Positions 20,299 through 29,101 of a stretch of DNA of 64,000 nucleotides are shown here, one piece after another. The first letter of the stretch is position 1; every line of letters starts with the position of its first letter. Source of the stretch: Bradyrhizobium sp. (lineage in GTDB: Bacteria; Pseudomonadota; Alphaproteobacteria; Rhizobiales; Xanthobacteraceae); NCBI RefSeq assembly GCF_030646015.1, contig NZ_JAUSLT010000077.1, positions 1 to 64,000 on the forward strand, given 5' to 3'. The notes under the pieces were generated by a model. That model was given only the letters and a program-made list of their open reading frames with translations. It did not search any database and was not told where the DNA came from. A program made the translations under genes and the position numbers.

Positions 20299-20652
20299 TT
20301 GCTGCGGTTCTGGCGGGCCACCATCAATACGCGCAACGGCCTCGCCTTTGCCATCCGCTCCGAAGCGGCGATCCGCGAGGAACTGGTGGCGCTGGCGCTG
20401 GCGTTGCCGCTGGCGTGGCTGATCGGCGTCACCACCATGCGCAGCGTCGAGATGGTCGCCGCCGTCGTCATGGTGCTGGTGGTGGAACTGCTCAACACCG
20501 CGATCGAAAAACTCGCCGACCGGCTCACCACCGACCACGATCCGCAGATCGGCCGGGTCAAGGACATGGGCTCCGCGGCGGTCGGCGTCGCACTGGTCAT
20601 GGCCGGGCTGTTCTGGCTGTTCGCCATCGCTGAGCGCATAGGCGTGATTTGA
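20299..20652 (+). CDS. dgkA: Diacylglycerol kinase (DgkA family)
   Basis: A 117-residue integral membrane kinase that phosphorylates diacylglycerol (or undecaprenol) with ATP. Three membrane segments are evident; the signature ELLNTAIEKLADR and the following DPQIGRVKDMGSAAV are present. The start is TTG at 20299 (LLRFWRATINTRNGLAFA read as Met-Leu-Arg...), because the family's N-terminus aligns there and no ATG is available; the start is two bases beyond the stop of the DAHP synthase gene, so the two are translationally linked. Confidence 0.88.
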   Translation: MLRFWRATINTRNGLAFAIRSEAAIREELVALALALPLAWLIGVTTMRSVEMVAAVVMVLVVELLNTAIEKLADRLTTDHDPQIGRVKDMGSAAVGVALVMAGLFWLFAIAERIGVI

Positions 20653-20699
20653 ATTGAGACAGCCGGTCGCCAGTCCCGGCTTGTTTGGCTGCCTTGTCG

Positions 20700-22190
20700 A
20701 TGCGAAACTGTGGCATTGAAGGCAAATTTGAAGGCAGCCATTTGGACTTCGTGGACGCGATCCTGTTTCAGTGCCGCAGCAATCCCGCATTGCCCGCGCT
20801 GTGTGCTCCCGGCACATCATTGAACGTCGTCAGCTATGGAAGGCTGGAGCGTTTCATCTACAACGTCGCGGCGAACGCCAAGCAACGTGGACTGAGCCGC
20901 GGCGCGACCGTAGCGCTGTATTGCGACGATCCGATTCTGCATTCCGCTTTGATCCTTGGTTTAACTTTCGCCGGCATGGCGACTTTGTCGGTTCGCAGCG
21001 CGCAGATTCCCGCCGGAGTAAGCGTGACGGCTGCCATTTCCGACCGCGCTATCGCGTTTCCGGGCGTAGCTACAGTGCTGGTAGCGGATCAAAGCTGGCT
21101 CGCGGGTGACGCGGTATCGACAATACGCCCTGAGGTCGCCTCCGACACGCCCCGACGGCTCATTCTCACTTCCGGTACGACAGGGAATGCGAAGTGCGTC
21201 GCCCTGACGAATCGCATGATCCTGGACCGCGTGGCGCTCCACAATTTTGCCTTCGGCAACGCGATGCCGATTTGCGAGCGCATCTTCTGCGATCTCGGCG
21301 TCAGCACCTCGCTCGGCTTTCTTTTTTTGATCCATTCGTTGCTGCGAGGCGGAACGCTCGTCTGGAGAGGAGCGGACGCTTCGCAGACCATGCAGGCTTT
21401 TGGTCTGTATGGTGTCCAGGCGATGATCGCTTCGCCGTCAGGACTCGCGGAATTTTTGCATTACTACGAGCAATCCCCGAAATTCGGCTCCACTTTCCGA
21501 ATCGTCGTGAGTGCGGGGAGTCTGCTCTCGCCTCATCTGGCCAAGTCCGTGAGGGCGAGGCTATGTCCCAACCTCATGTCGCTTTATGGTTCGACCGAAA
21601 CCAGCATGGTTGCGATAGCGCCTGCGCACATGCTGCAAAATCAGTCCAAGGCCGTCGGATACGTTTTGCCTGGGGCCACCGTTCAGATAGTCACCGCGTC
21701 GGAAGCCGTGCTGCCCGCTGGGCAGGAAGGTCGCATCCGCATTCGAACCGATTGCATGGCGTCGAACTACGTCGGGATGAACGATGGACAATCCTTCAGG
21801 GACGGCTGGTTTTACCCTGGCGACACCGGGGTTTTGACCTCCGAGGGCCTGCTGCTGATCGGCGGCCGGGAGACATCGGTGATCAATCTCGGTGGCGACA
21901 AAATCAATCCGGAAACCCTGGAAGCGGCACTGCAAGCCTGCCCCGGGGTTGCCGAAGCGGGGGTCTTCAGCGAACTGGATGAAATGGGCATCGAGCAACT
22001 GCGCATCGCGGTCGTTGCCGATGCATCGGTGAGCGATCAAGCCCTGCGCGAGTGCTGTGGGCGCTGGATACCCCCGGAGCAGGTCCCCGCGCGAATTCTG
22101 CGGGCGCCAAAACTGCCTCGCAACGCCATGGGAAAGCTCGATCGGCAGACACTGGCAAACGGTAGTTTTTGGGAGCAACACACTTCGTGA
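20700..22190 (+). CDS. Adenylate-forming (ANL) enzyme, substrate unknown
   Basis: A 496-residue acyl-CoA synthetase/AMP-ligase superfamily protein. The A3 motif is LILTSGTTGNAKCVAL, A5 is LYGSTETSM, A7 is DGWFYPGDTG, A8 includes GGRETSVINLGGDKINPETLE and the A10 lysine is in PRNAMGKLDR, so it should be active. The N-terminal domain is shorter and divergent relative to fatty acyl-CoA ligases. ATG at 20700 is used; a TTG at 20685 lies five codons upstream. It stands alone between dgkA and a porin-like gene, with no carrier protein or partner, so the acid it activates is unknown. Confidence 0.82.
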   Translation: MRNCGIEGKFEGSHLDFVDAILFQCRSNPALPALCAPGTSLNVVSYGRLERFIYNVAANAKQRGLSRGATVALYCDDPILHSALILGLTFAGMATLSVRSAQIPAGVSVTAAISDRAIAFPGVATVLVADQSWLAGDAVSTIRPEVASDTPRRLILTSGTTGNAKCVALTNRMILDRVALHNFAFGNAMPICERIFCDLGVSTSLGFLFLIHSLLRGGTLVWRGADASQTMQAFGLYGVQAMIASPSGLAEFLHYYEQSPKFGSTFRIVVSAGSLLSPHLAKSVRARLCPNLMSLYGSTETSMVAIAPAHMLQNQSKAVGYVLPGATVQIVTASEAVLPAGQEGRIRIRTDCMASNYVGMNDGQSFRDGWFYPGDTGVLTSEGLLLIGGRETSVINLGGDKINPETLEAALQACPGVAEAGVFSELDEMGIEQLRIAVVADASVSDQALRECCGRWIPPEQVPARILRAPKLPRNAMGKLDRQTLANGSFWEQHTS

Positions 22191-22262
22191 GTGTAGCATT
22201 TTTGGTACAGCAGTACCGGGCGTCTGACGCTATACTGCGCACACCTTTTTTGGGGAATGAAA

Positions 22263-22991
22263 ATGCGCAAGATCGCCACGGGCTTGTTGTCGTCGGTGTC
22301 GTGGCTGTCGTTGGCTCTGACTGCCGGCGCGGCCGATCTTGTGACCAAGGCACCCGCCTTGGCCCCTCAGCCGATCTCGATCTGGTCCGGTCCCTATATC
22401 GGCCTCGACGTCGGCGGGTACTTTCACAAGGCTTCGTCGAGAGAGGAAGTGCCCGGCTTCGTGGGCTTCGACGGATCTCTGTCCGACACCTCCGCTTTCG
22501 TGAGCGCTCACGCGGGCTATAATTGGCAAGCCGGCCAGGCGGTCTTTGGCGTGGAAGCTGACATCAGCTCGCCGAGCCGTCGTGCGTCGGCCATTTACGG
22601 TCCTGCTTTCGCTCCCACCGCGGAAACGTTCACCACCGAAATTCGCTGGCTTTCGACGTTCCGGGGCCGCGTGGGCGTCACCTTTTCCAACCTCCTTCTG
22701 TATGTGACCGGAGGACTGGCGGTCGCCGACATTTCCAATACGCGCAGCGACCCGGTGATCCTGGGCGTGCTGGCCAAGGACCAGGGCGTTCGAACCGCGG
22801 GAGTGGTCGGCGGCGGCGTTGAGTACAAGTTCAACCGCCAGTGGTCCGCCCGCGTCGAGGGCCTGTGGATGAAGTTCCCGGACGGCACGGTGAATACCAA
22901 TGATGCCTTCGGGATCCCGGGTCTCAACTATCGCACGCGCTTCACCAATGAAGTGGCGATGGTTCGCGGCGGCGTCAGCCTGAGCTGGTAA
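22263..22991 (+). CDS. Outer-membrane beta-barrel protein (Omp25/31-like)
   Basis: About 242 residues: a signal peptide (MRKIATGLLSSVSW...AGAAD) followed by WSGPYIGLDVGGYF, a typical first strand of the rhizobial/Brucella Omp25-Omp31 eight-stranded barrel, then alternating strands (HAGYNWQAGQAVFGVEAD, GRVGVTFSNLLLYVTGGLAV, VGGGVEYKFNRQWSARVEGL) and a terminal aromatic (GGVSLSW). Start is put at the second ATG (22263), 6 bp after GGGGA; the ATG at 22257 is too close to it. Likely a surface structural protein. Confidence 0.88.
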   Translation: MRKIATGLLSSVSWLSLALTAGAADLVTKAPALAPQPISIWSGPYIGLDVGGYFHKASSREEVPGFVGFDGSLSDTSAFVSAHAGYNWQAGQAVFGVEADISSPSRRASAIYGPAFAPTAETFTTEIRWLSTFRGRVGVTFSNLLLYVTGGLAVADISNTRSDPVILGVLAKDQGVRTAGVVGGGVEYKFNRQWSARVEGLWMKFPDGTVNTNDAFGIPGLNYRTRFTNEVAMVRGGVSLSW

Positions 22992-23178
22992 GTCATTTAG
23001 CTGACTAGCCCATTCAGAAGTGGCTCGGCGAGACGCTTCAGTATGCCCGCAGCGCCCACTTTCGGCTTCGAAAGCTCCGATAGCCGGCTGCCTGACGCCT
23101 CAAAGTCGCCGGCGTCGTTGTTTTTCCAGACGAAACCATGCAATTGCAGTTTGACCGTACGCAGTGCACCATCGCTCC

Positions 23179-24936
23179 ATGACTGAACCTGCTATTCAAT
23201 TCAAGATCACCCTGGCGCAGCTGAATCCAACGGTAGGCGACGTCGCCGGCAACGCCGTCAAGGCGCGCGCCGCCCGCGCGCAGGCCAGGGCCGACGGCGG
23301 CGATCTGCTGGTGCTGCCGGAATTGTTCATCACCGGCTATCCGCCGGAAGATCTGGTGCTGAAGCCGGCGTTCCAGGCGGCCTGCCGCGCGGCGGTCGAG
23401 GAACTGGCGCGCGAGACCGCCGACGGCGGTCCGGCGGTGCTGATCGGCACGCCCTGGGTCGAGGACGGCAAGCTCTACAATGCCTGCGCATTGCTGGATG
23501 GCGGGCGCATCGCTGCTCTCAGGTTCAAGGCCAATCTGCCGAATTACGGCGTGTTCGACGAGAAGCGCCTGTTCGCGCGCGGCCCAGCCGCGGGCCCGGT
23601 GACGATCCGCGGCATCCGGGTCGGCGTTCCCATTTGCGAGGACATCTGGCTCGAGGAGTCCGAGGACTACGAGAACGTGGTCGAATGCCTCGCCGAGACC
23701 GGCGCGGAAATCCTGGTGGTGCCGAACGGCTCGCCCTATGCCCGCGACAAGAATGATTTGCGGCTGTCGATCGCGGTCGCCCGCGTCACCGAAAGCGGGC
23801 TGCCGCTGGTCTATCTCAACCAGATCGGCGGCCAGGACGAGCTGGTATTCGACGGCGCCTCGTTCGCGCTGAATGCCGATCTCTCGGTCGCGGCGCAATT
23901 GCCGGCGTTCGTGGAGAACATCACGACCTTGCTTTGGCGCAAGACCGACGCCGGCTGGCGCTGCACAGGGCCTGTGGCGCCGATCGTCGACGGCGACAAG
24001 GGCGACTATGCCGCCTGCGTGCTCGGCCTGCGCGACTATGTCGGCAAGAACGGATTTCCCGGCGTGCTGCTCGGCGTTTCCGGCGGCATCGATTCGGCGC
24101 TGTGCGCCGCGATCGCGGTCGATGCGCTCGGTGCCGGGCGCGTGCGCGGCATCATGCTGCCGTTTCGTTTCACCGCACAGGTCTCGCTCGACGACGCGGC
24201 GAAACTCGCCGATGCCCTCGGCTTCCGTTACGAGGTGCTGCCGATCGCCGACGCCGTGAACGGCTTTGAAAAGATCCTGTCCGGCACGTTTGCCGGCCTG
24301 CCGCGCGATATCACCGAAGAGAATTTGCAGGCGCGCACCCGCGGCACGCTGCTGATGGCGATCTCCAACAAGACCGGCGCCATGGTGGTCACCACCGGCA
24401 ACAAGTCGGAAATGTCGGTCGGCTACGCCACGCTCTACGGCGACATGAATGGCGGCTTCAATCCGATCAAGGACATCTACAAGACCGAGGTGTTCCGGCT
24501 CTCGTCTCTGCGCAATGTATGGAAGCCGGATGGCGCGCTCGGGCCGTCAGGCGAAGTGATACCGGTCAACATCATCACGCGGCCGCCGACGGCGGAGCTG
24601 CGCGACAACCAGACCGACCAGGATTCGCTGCCGCCCTACGACATGCTCGACGGCATTCTGGAACGGCTGGTCGAGCGCGAGCAGCCGCTGGTCGACATCA
24701 TCGCCGCCGGGTTTGATCCCGCTGTCGTGACGCGGATCGACCGGCTGCTCAACATCGCCGAATACAAACGGCGGCAGGCCGCGCCGGGCGTCAAGGTGAC
24801 GCAGAAGAACTTTGGCCGCGATCGCCGCTACCCCATCACCAACAAATTCCGCGACACCGGAAAGTCGCTGCCGGCACCCGACGAGACCCTGGTGTCGCGC
24901 GCAACCCGCGGATCGGCCGAAGCGTTCGAGGGGTAG
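23179..24936 (+). CDS. nadE: Glutamine-dependent NAD+ synthetase
   Basis: A 585-residue two-domain enzyme making NAD+ from deamido-NAD+, ATP and glutamine. The N-terminal amidase (nitrilase fold, residues about 10-260) has the Glu-Lys-Cys triad in LLVLPELFITGYPPEDL, RFKANLPNYGVF and VPICEDIWLEES. The C-terminal synthetase has the PP-loop GVSGGIDSAL and TTGNKSEMSVGYATLYGDM. Start is ATG at 23179 (MTEPAIQFKITLAQLNP). The size fits bacterial long-form NadE. Confidence 0.95.
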   Translation: MTEPAIQFKITLAQLNPTVGDVAGNAVKARAARAQARADGGDLLVLPELFITGYPPEDLVLKPAFQAACRAAVEELARETADGGPAVLIGTPWVEDGKLYNACALLDGGRIAALRFKANLPNYGVFDEKRLFARGPAAGPVTIRGIRVGVPICEDIWLEESEDYENVVECLAETGAEILVVPNGSPYARDKNDLRLSIAVARVTESGLPLVYLNQIGGQDELVFDGASFALNADLSVAAQLPAFVENITTLLWRKTDAGWRCTGPVAPIVDGDKGDYAACVLGLRDYVGKNGFPGVLLGVSGGIDSALCAAIAVDALGAGRVRGIMLPFRFTAQVSLDDAAKLADALGFRYEVLPIADAVNGFEKILSGTFAGLPRDITEENLQARTRGTLLMAISNKTGAMVVTTGNKSEMSVGYATLYGDMNGGFNPIKDIYKTEVFRLSSLRNVWKPDGALGPSGEVIPVNIITRPPTAELRDNQTDQDSLPPYDMLDGILERLVEREQPLVDIIAAGFDPAVVTRIDRLLNIAEYKRRQAAPGVKVTQKNFGRDRRYPITNKFRDTGKSLPAPDETLVSRATRGSAEAFEG

Positions 24937-24944
24937 CGCACAAC

Positions 24945-25075
24945 TCCCTCATGGTGAGGAGCGCGTTCGGCAGCGCCCTTGCGCTGCCGGGCGCGCGTCT
25001 CGAACCATCTGGCACATCGCCTGCTGCCATCCTTCGAGACGCCGCGCGAAGCGCGCGCGGCTCCTCAGGATGAGG
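24945..25075. repeat. Palindromic intergenic element (CCTCATGGTGAGGAG type)
   Basis: Outer arms CCCTCATGGTGAGGAGC and GGCTCCTCAGGATGAGG pair imperfectly, and inner arms GCGTCTCGAACCAT and ATCCTTCGAGACGC pair within, giving a long branched hairpin between convergent nadE and the DUF2865 gene. I recognise this form from Bradyrhizobium-type genomes. Two small GC-rich palindromes (GCAGCGCCCTTGCGCTGC) sit inside. Confidence 0.7.
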
Positions 25076-25158
25076 TCGGAATTCGTGAGGAGCATCGCCA
25101 ACGGGTCGCGCGAATGCGCGCCCGACGGCGAGGATAAGCCGTTCAAATGCAAGTCGCC

Positions 25159-26322
25159 TCAGCGTGCCGGCGGTGGATTGGTCGGGATGAAGGTCGGACC
25201 GACCGAGCGGATCGGCTTGTCCTTGGCAGCACCCGCTGCATCTGCTGGCGGCGGCGCCGGTTCGGGAGCCGGGGCTGCCGGCGCAGTGGCCGTCGTCGCG
25301 CCCTTCTTGGCAGGGACTGCCTTCGGTGCGGGTGGCCGCGCCATCTTCTTCGCGCTCTCTTCGGTGACGATGATGTCACCCTGTTCGGCGGTGGCCTTGT
25401 CGTCGATGGTTTTCAGCGCGTCGGACCAGGTCTGTCCGACCGCCTTGCAGCCGCAGGCCGCATTGAATTCGGTGCGGAACTTGAACGCATTGGGCAGGGT
25501 GGAATAGGGCTGGCCGGTGATCGAGACCGCCTGGTTGATGTCCTCGCCGGGGTTGCGGTAGGCGAACAGGGTGGCTTCCGTCGCCGGGCAAAGCGCCTTG
25601 CAGCTCCGCTCGTCGTCCGGAAACCGGGCCGGGACGGTGGCGAACGAAACCGGGAAATAGGCGCCGTCGCAGGTACGGACGCAGACCGTCCGGTAGGTTC
25701 CGGATTGCGGACCGAGGTCGCCGCCGGGCGCGTTGTTGTTGTTTCCGAACAGATTGTCCAGAAAACCGCCGGGCCCGCCGCCGCGCGCGGCATTGGCGTA
25801 TTGCGGTCCGCAATTGTTCTGGGCCAGCGCTGCCAGCACCGAGCGGCGCTGGTTTTCGCGTTCGGCGCCACCGAAGCCGCCGCCGCGCAACCGCTCGAGG
25901 CTGGTGGTGATCTGATCGAGATTGCCGCGCATCTGCTGGATCTGGTTGTTGACCGGACCGCATTGCGCCGACTGGCCCGAGAACAGCGAGAAGAAACCGG
26001 AGCTGTCGCAGCCCATCCGCTTGGCCTGCGAGGTGACGCGATCGAGTTCGCCCTGCTGCTTGGAAGCGGCTTCCTGATAGCGGCGGATTTGCTCTTCCTT
26101 GGCCGGATCCCCACCGCCGCCACCGCGGTCGATGGTCGCCAGTTGCGATTCCAGCCTGGGGCATACCGGGTTGACCGCCACGCCGCCCTGCGGGGGCGGC
26201 GGCCCCGGATTCATCTGTGCAAAGGCGCCAGTGCTCAGGACCACCGCGCCAAGCAGCGCGGCGCAGGCCAAGGTCCAGCGCAAGATCCAGCGGGAGGAGG
26301 GGGTATTCAACGTGTCAGCCAT
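25159..26322 (-). CDS. Exported DUF2865 protein
   Basis: A 387-residue secreted protein. A signal peptide (about residues 1-36, ending in GAFAQ) is followed by a coiled region (DPAKEEQIRRYQEAASKQQ), a Gly/Asn-rich linker, the DUF2865 core YRTVCVRTCDGAYFPVSFAT with CPATEATLFAYRNPGEDINQ, and an Ala/Pro-rich tail. The core has several paired cysteines that may form disulfides. The family is nearly limited to Hyphomicrobiales; function unknown. Confidence 0.86.
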   Translation of the reverse strand: MADTLNTPSSRWILRWTLACAALLGAVVLSTGAFAQMNPGPPPPQGGVAVNPVCPRLESQLATIDRGGGGGDPAKEEQIRRYQEAASKQQGELDRVTSQAKRMGCDSSGFFSLFSGQSAQCGPVNNQIQQMRGNLDQITTSLERLRGGGFGGAERENQRRSVLAALAQNNCGPQYANAARGGGPGGFLDNLFGNNNNAPGGDLGPQSGTYRTVCVRTCDGAYFPVSFATVPARFPDDERSCKALCPATEATLFAYRNPGEDINQAVSITGQPYSTLPNAFKFRTEFNAACGCKAVGQTWSDALKTIDDKATAEQGDIIVTEESAKKMARPPAPKAVPAKKGATTATAPAAPAPEPAPPPADAAGAAKDKPIRSVGPTFIPTNPPPAR

Positions 26323-26451
26323 ATCCAGCCATGATAGCAGGCCAAAAAACCTGGCCGATGCGGCCCCACATACCTGCTTCTCGGGGCAGCGTCACGTCGT
26401 TTCCGGGGCGCCGGTGTGGCGGAGGTGCCTGCAAGCCTCGACAGAACGGCG

Positions 26452-26760
26452 TCAGCGCTGGCAGGTGATAGCGACGTATTCGTTGCAGCCGGCATGGTTG
26501 CAATTGTCGCCGGCGGCTTTCGGAATCGAGCCTGTCACTTCATCGGGATCAACCCGCCGGTACGACACCGCCTGGGCGAAATCCCGCGACTGGCAGTAGG
26601 AGCGGGCGGCGTGGGCGCCGCATTTTTCGCCCCTGGCGAGGCACTGGTCGACGCCGTAGCCGTCGGCCTGGTTGGCGATGATGAAAACCCGGCTGTCGGC
26701 CCATGCGGCGGTCGCGGCGAGCAGGGACATACAGGTCAAAATAGCTGTCGGAAATCGCAT
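26452..26760 (-). CDS. Small exported cysteine-rich protein
   Basis: A 102-residue protein with a signal peptide (MRFPTAILTCMSLLAATAAWAD). The mature part, about 80 residues, contains six cysteines (QCLARGEKCGAHAARSYCQ, GDNCNHAGCNEYVAITC), suggesting a disulfide-stabilised periplasmic or secreted protein. Family not recognised. A perfect GGTTAA/TTAACC inverted repeat lies 60 bp upstream of its start. Confidence 0.7.
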   Translation of the reverse strand: MRFPTAILTCMSLLAATAAWADSRVFIIANQADGYGVDQCLARGEKCGAHAARSYCQSRDFAQAVSYRRVDPDEVTGSIPKAAGDNCNHAGCNEYVAITCQR

Positions 26761-27066
26761 GCTGCACCAGGGAAATGAGAGGGAGCGCCCGTAATTGTCC
26801 GGACTGGAATAAACCCAAAAGGTTAAGAATGATTAACCATGGCGGTCGGGCCGTTTGGCGGCCGAATCGGACCTTTGCAAGGCCCTTGGCAAGTGCTTGG
26901 TAAGCCCTTGACGCCGTCCCCCGGGCTGCCCCATGGTAGTTTCATGAACGGCCACCTCGCCATCTGCAGCATTTGCCGCGAGATTATGAGCTAGCGATTC
27001 GCTGGCTGAGGCCGTCTTTTCTCACACGAGATCACTGGACGCCCGGCCGCAACGGACGGGATATCC
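26761..27066. other. 306-bp divergent region before cysS, with GGTTAA-N6-TTAACC dyad
   Basis: Divergent promoters for the small exported protein and cysS. The only clear structure is the inverted repeat 26821-26838 (GGTTAA, 6 bp, TTAACC). It resembles a CtrA box but has a 6-bp rather than 7-bp spacer. A short repeated motif (CCTTGGCAAG/GCTTGGTAAGCCCTTG) lies at about 26881-26910. No reading frame seems real. Confidence 0.5.
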
Positions 27067-28470
27067 ATGCAATTGCGACTCTACGATACCTTGACCAAGG
27101 AGAAGCGGCCGTTCACGCCGCTCGATCCCTCCAACGTGCGCATGTATGTCTGCGGGCCGACGGTCTACGACTTCGCCCATATCGGCAATGCGCGCCCGGT
27201 CATCGTGTTCGATGTGCTGTTCCGGCTGCTGCGGCATCTCTACGGCGAGGCGCACGTCACCTATGTTCGCAACATCACCGACGTCGACGACAAGATCAAC
27301 GACCGCGCGGCGCGGGATTTTCCCGGCCTGCCGCTGAACGAGGCGATCCGAAAGGTCACGGAGCTGACCGAAAAGCAGTTTCACGACGACGTCGATGCGC
27401 TGGGTGCGCTGCGCCCGACGGTGGAGCCGCGCGCCACCGAGCACATCGCCGAGATGCGCACCATCATCGAGAAACTGGTGCAGGGCGGTTTTGCCTACGT
27501 CGCTGAAGACCATGTGCTGTTCTCGCCGCAGGCGATGAATGCCGCGAACTCGGTATTGCCGCGCTACGGCGCGCTCGCCAACCGCTCGCTGGACGAGATG
27601 ATCGCCGGCGCCCGCGTCGATGTCGCGCCCTACAAGCGCGACTCTACCGACTTCGTGCTGTGGAAACCCGCCAAGCCCGGCGAGCCGTCATGGCCGTCGC
27701 CGTCTGGCATTTCCGTGCCGGGCCGGCCGGGCTGGCACATCGAGTGCTCGGCGATGGCGTGGAAGCATCTCGGCGAGCAGTTCGACATCCATGGCGGCGG
27801 CATCGATCTGGTGTTCCCGCATCACGAGAACGAACTGGCGCAAAGCGCCTGCGCGTTTCACAGCGATCGCATGGCCAATGTCTGGATGCACAACGGCTTC
27901 CTGCAGGTCGAGAGCGAGAAGATGTCGAAGAGTCTCGGCAACTTCATCACCATCCGGGAATCCCTGGCGGATTGGCCGGGCGAGGTGCTGCGCCTCAACA
28001 TGCTGAAGACGCATTACCGTTCGCCGATCGACTGGACCTCGAAGGCCCTCGAAGAGAGCGCGAAGACGCTGGATGACTGGTACGAGATTGCCGCCGATGC
28101 CAGGGCCGACCGGCCGTCCGATGCCGTGATCGATGCGCTTTCCGATGACCTGAACACGCCGCAGATGATCGCGGCACTGCACGGCCTGCGCAATGTCGCG
28201 GCCTCCGGAAGCGAACGCGATCGCGGCGAGTTCGCCGCCACGCTGCGGCTGCTCGGCTTCCTGTCCGAGAGTGCTGCGGAATGGAAGGGCCGGAAGCAGC
28301 AGGCGAGCGGCGTCGACGCCAGGCAAATTGATGATCTGATTTCGAACCGCACCGCCGCCCGCGCCCGCAAGGACTTCAAGGAGTCCGATCGGATCCGCGA
28401 CGAACTGGCGGCCATGGGCGTCGTGATCAAGGATTCCAGGGAAGGCACCACATGGGAGATCGCCCGATGA
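27067..28470 (+). CDS. cysS: Cysteinyl-tRNA synthetase
   Basis: A 467-residue class I aminoacyl-tRNA synthetase that charges tRNA-Cys. HIGN (HIGH motif) lies at 38-41 and KMSKS at 285-289. Zinc ligands are C29 in [10 protein letters not shown], the Cys in HIECSAMAW and the His/Glu in FPHHENEL. The C-terminal helical anticodon-binding part contains [19 protein letters not shown]. The stop overlaps the ATG of a tiny downstream gene (ATGA). Confidence 0.96.
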   Translation: MQLRLYDTLTKEKRPFTPLDPSNVRMYVCGPTVYDFAHIGNARPVIVFDVLFRLLRHLYGEAHVTYVRNITDVDDKINDRAARDFPGLPLNEAIRKVTELTEKQFHDDVDALGALRPTVEPRATEHIAEMRTIIEKLVQGGFAYVAEDHVLFSPQAMNAANSVLPRYGALANRSLDEMIAGARVDVAPYKRDSTDFVLWKPAKPGEPSWPSPSGISVPGRPGWHIECSAMAWKHLGEQFDIHGGGIDLVFPHHENELAQSACAFHSDRMANVWMHNGFLQVESEKMSKSLGNFITIRESLADWPGEVLRLNMLKTHYRSPIDWTSKALEESAKTLDDWYEIAADARADRPSDAVIDALSDDLNTPQMIAALHGLRNVAASGSERDRGEFAATLRLLGFLSESAAEWKGRKQQASGVDARQIDDLISNRTAARARKDFKESDRIRDELAAMGVVIKDSREGTTWEIAR

Positions 28471-28580
28471 GCAAGCCCGACACGCCGTTTCCGAAGCACT
28501 GGCTCTATTATATCGCGCTGAAGATTTTGCTGATTGCCGGCGCGGTGGCGCTGGTCCTGAAGCTCTACGGGATGTGGTGA
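28467..28580 (+). CDS. 37-residue single-span membrane peptide
   Basis: A short frame ([19 protein letters not shown], then a hydrophobic stretch [16 protein letters not shown] and MW). It starts inside the cysS stop (ATGA overlap) and its stop lies where the GNAT gene could begin (GTGGTGA), so translation of all three may be coupled. One membrane helix of about 20 residues with a positively charged N-terminal side is expected. Such a size falls below most gene-finding limits. Function unknown. Confidence 0.6.
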   Translation: MSKPDTPFPKHWLYYIALKILLIAGAVALVLKLYGMW

Positions 28581-28588
28581 ATATCACG

Positions 28589-29101
28589 ATGGGACAGGCA
28601 CTGCCCAAACCCGCGTTGCGGCCGTTTCTCAGCCAGGACACACCTGTGCTGGCGGCGATCTTCGTCGCCGCCATCGAGGAATTGACCGGCGACGATTACA
28701 GCGAGGCGCAGCAGCAGGCGTGGGCCAGCGCCGCCGACGACGAAGAGCAATTCGGCAAGCGGCTGGCCGGTGAACTCACGCTGATCGCCACGATCCAGAA
28801 TTCGCCGGTCGGATTTGCCTCGCTGAAGGGCGCCGATCATATCGACATGCTGTTCGTTCATCCCGGTGCGGTCGGGCAGGGCGTCGCCAAAATGCTGTGC
28901 GAGGCGCTGGAAAAAATCGCCGGCGGCCGCGGCGCGAAAAGCCTGACGGTCGACGCCAGCGACAACGCGTCGGAATTTTTCCTCAAACGCGGTTACATCG
29001 GCAAGCAGCGCAACACCGTGACCGTCAACGGCGAGTGGCTGGCCAACACCACGATGCAGAAGACGCTTGGCGAGGGCGCTGCATCAGGAGTGCCCACATG
29101 A
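28589..29101 (+). CDS. GNAT family N-acetyltransferase
   Basis: About 170 residues with the GNAT fold: the core strand HIDMLFVHPGAVGQGVAKML contains the acetyl-CoA loop (Q/RxxGxG/A), followed by LTVDASDNASEFFLKRGYIG, the usual C-terminal unit. ATG at 28589 is used; GTG at 28574 would overlap the previous small gene. The stop overlaps the ATG of cimA. Substrate unknown; YafP-like acetyltransferases have a similar layout. Confidence 0.82.
   Translation: MGQALPKPALRPFLSQDTPVLAAIFVAAIEELTGDDYSEAQQQAWASAADDEEQFGKRLAGELTLIATIQNSPVGFASLKGADHIDMLFVHPGAVGQGVAKMLCEALEKIAGGRGAKSLTVDASDNASEFFLKRGYIGKQRNTVTVNGEWLANTTMQKTLGEGAASGVPT

Noticed and set aside
20685..20702. TTG start for the adenylate-forming enzyme
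   Set aside because: No ribosome site fits it and the ATG five codons downstream gives a natural N-terminus.
25147..26334. 395-residue plus-strand frame opposite the DUF2865 gene
   Set aside because: Antisense artefact: the minus strand has a signal peptide and the DUF2865 core.
26821..26838. GGTTAA-N6-TTAACC as a CtrA site
   Set aside because: The spacer between TTAA halves is 6 bp rather than 7; kept only as a dyad note.
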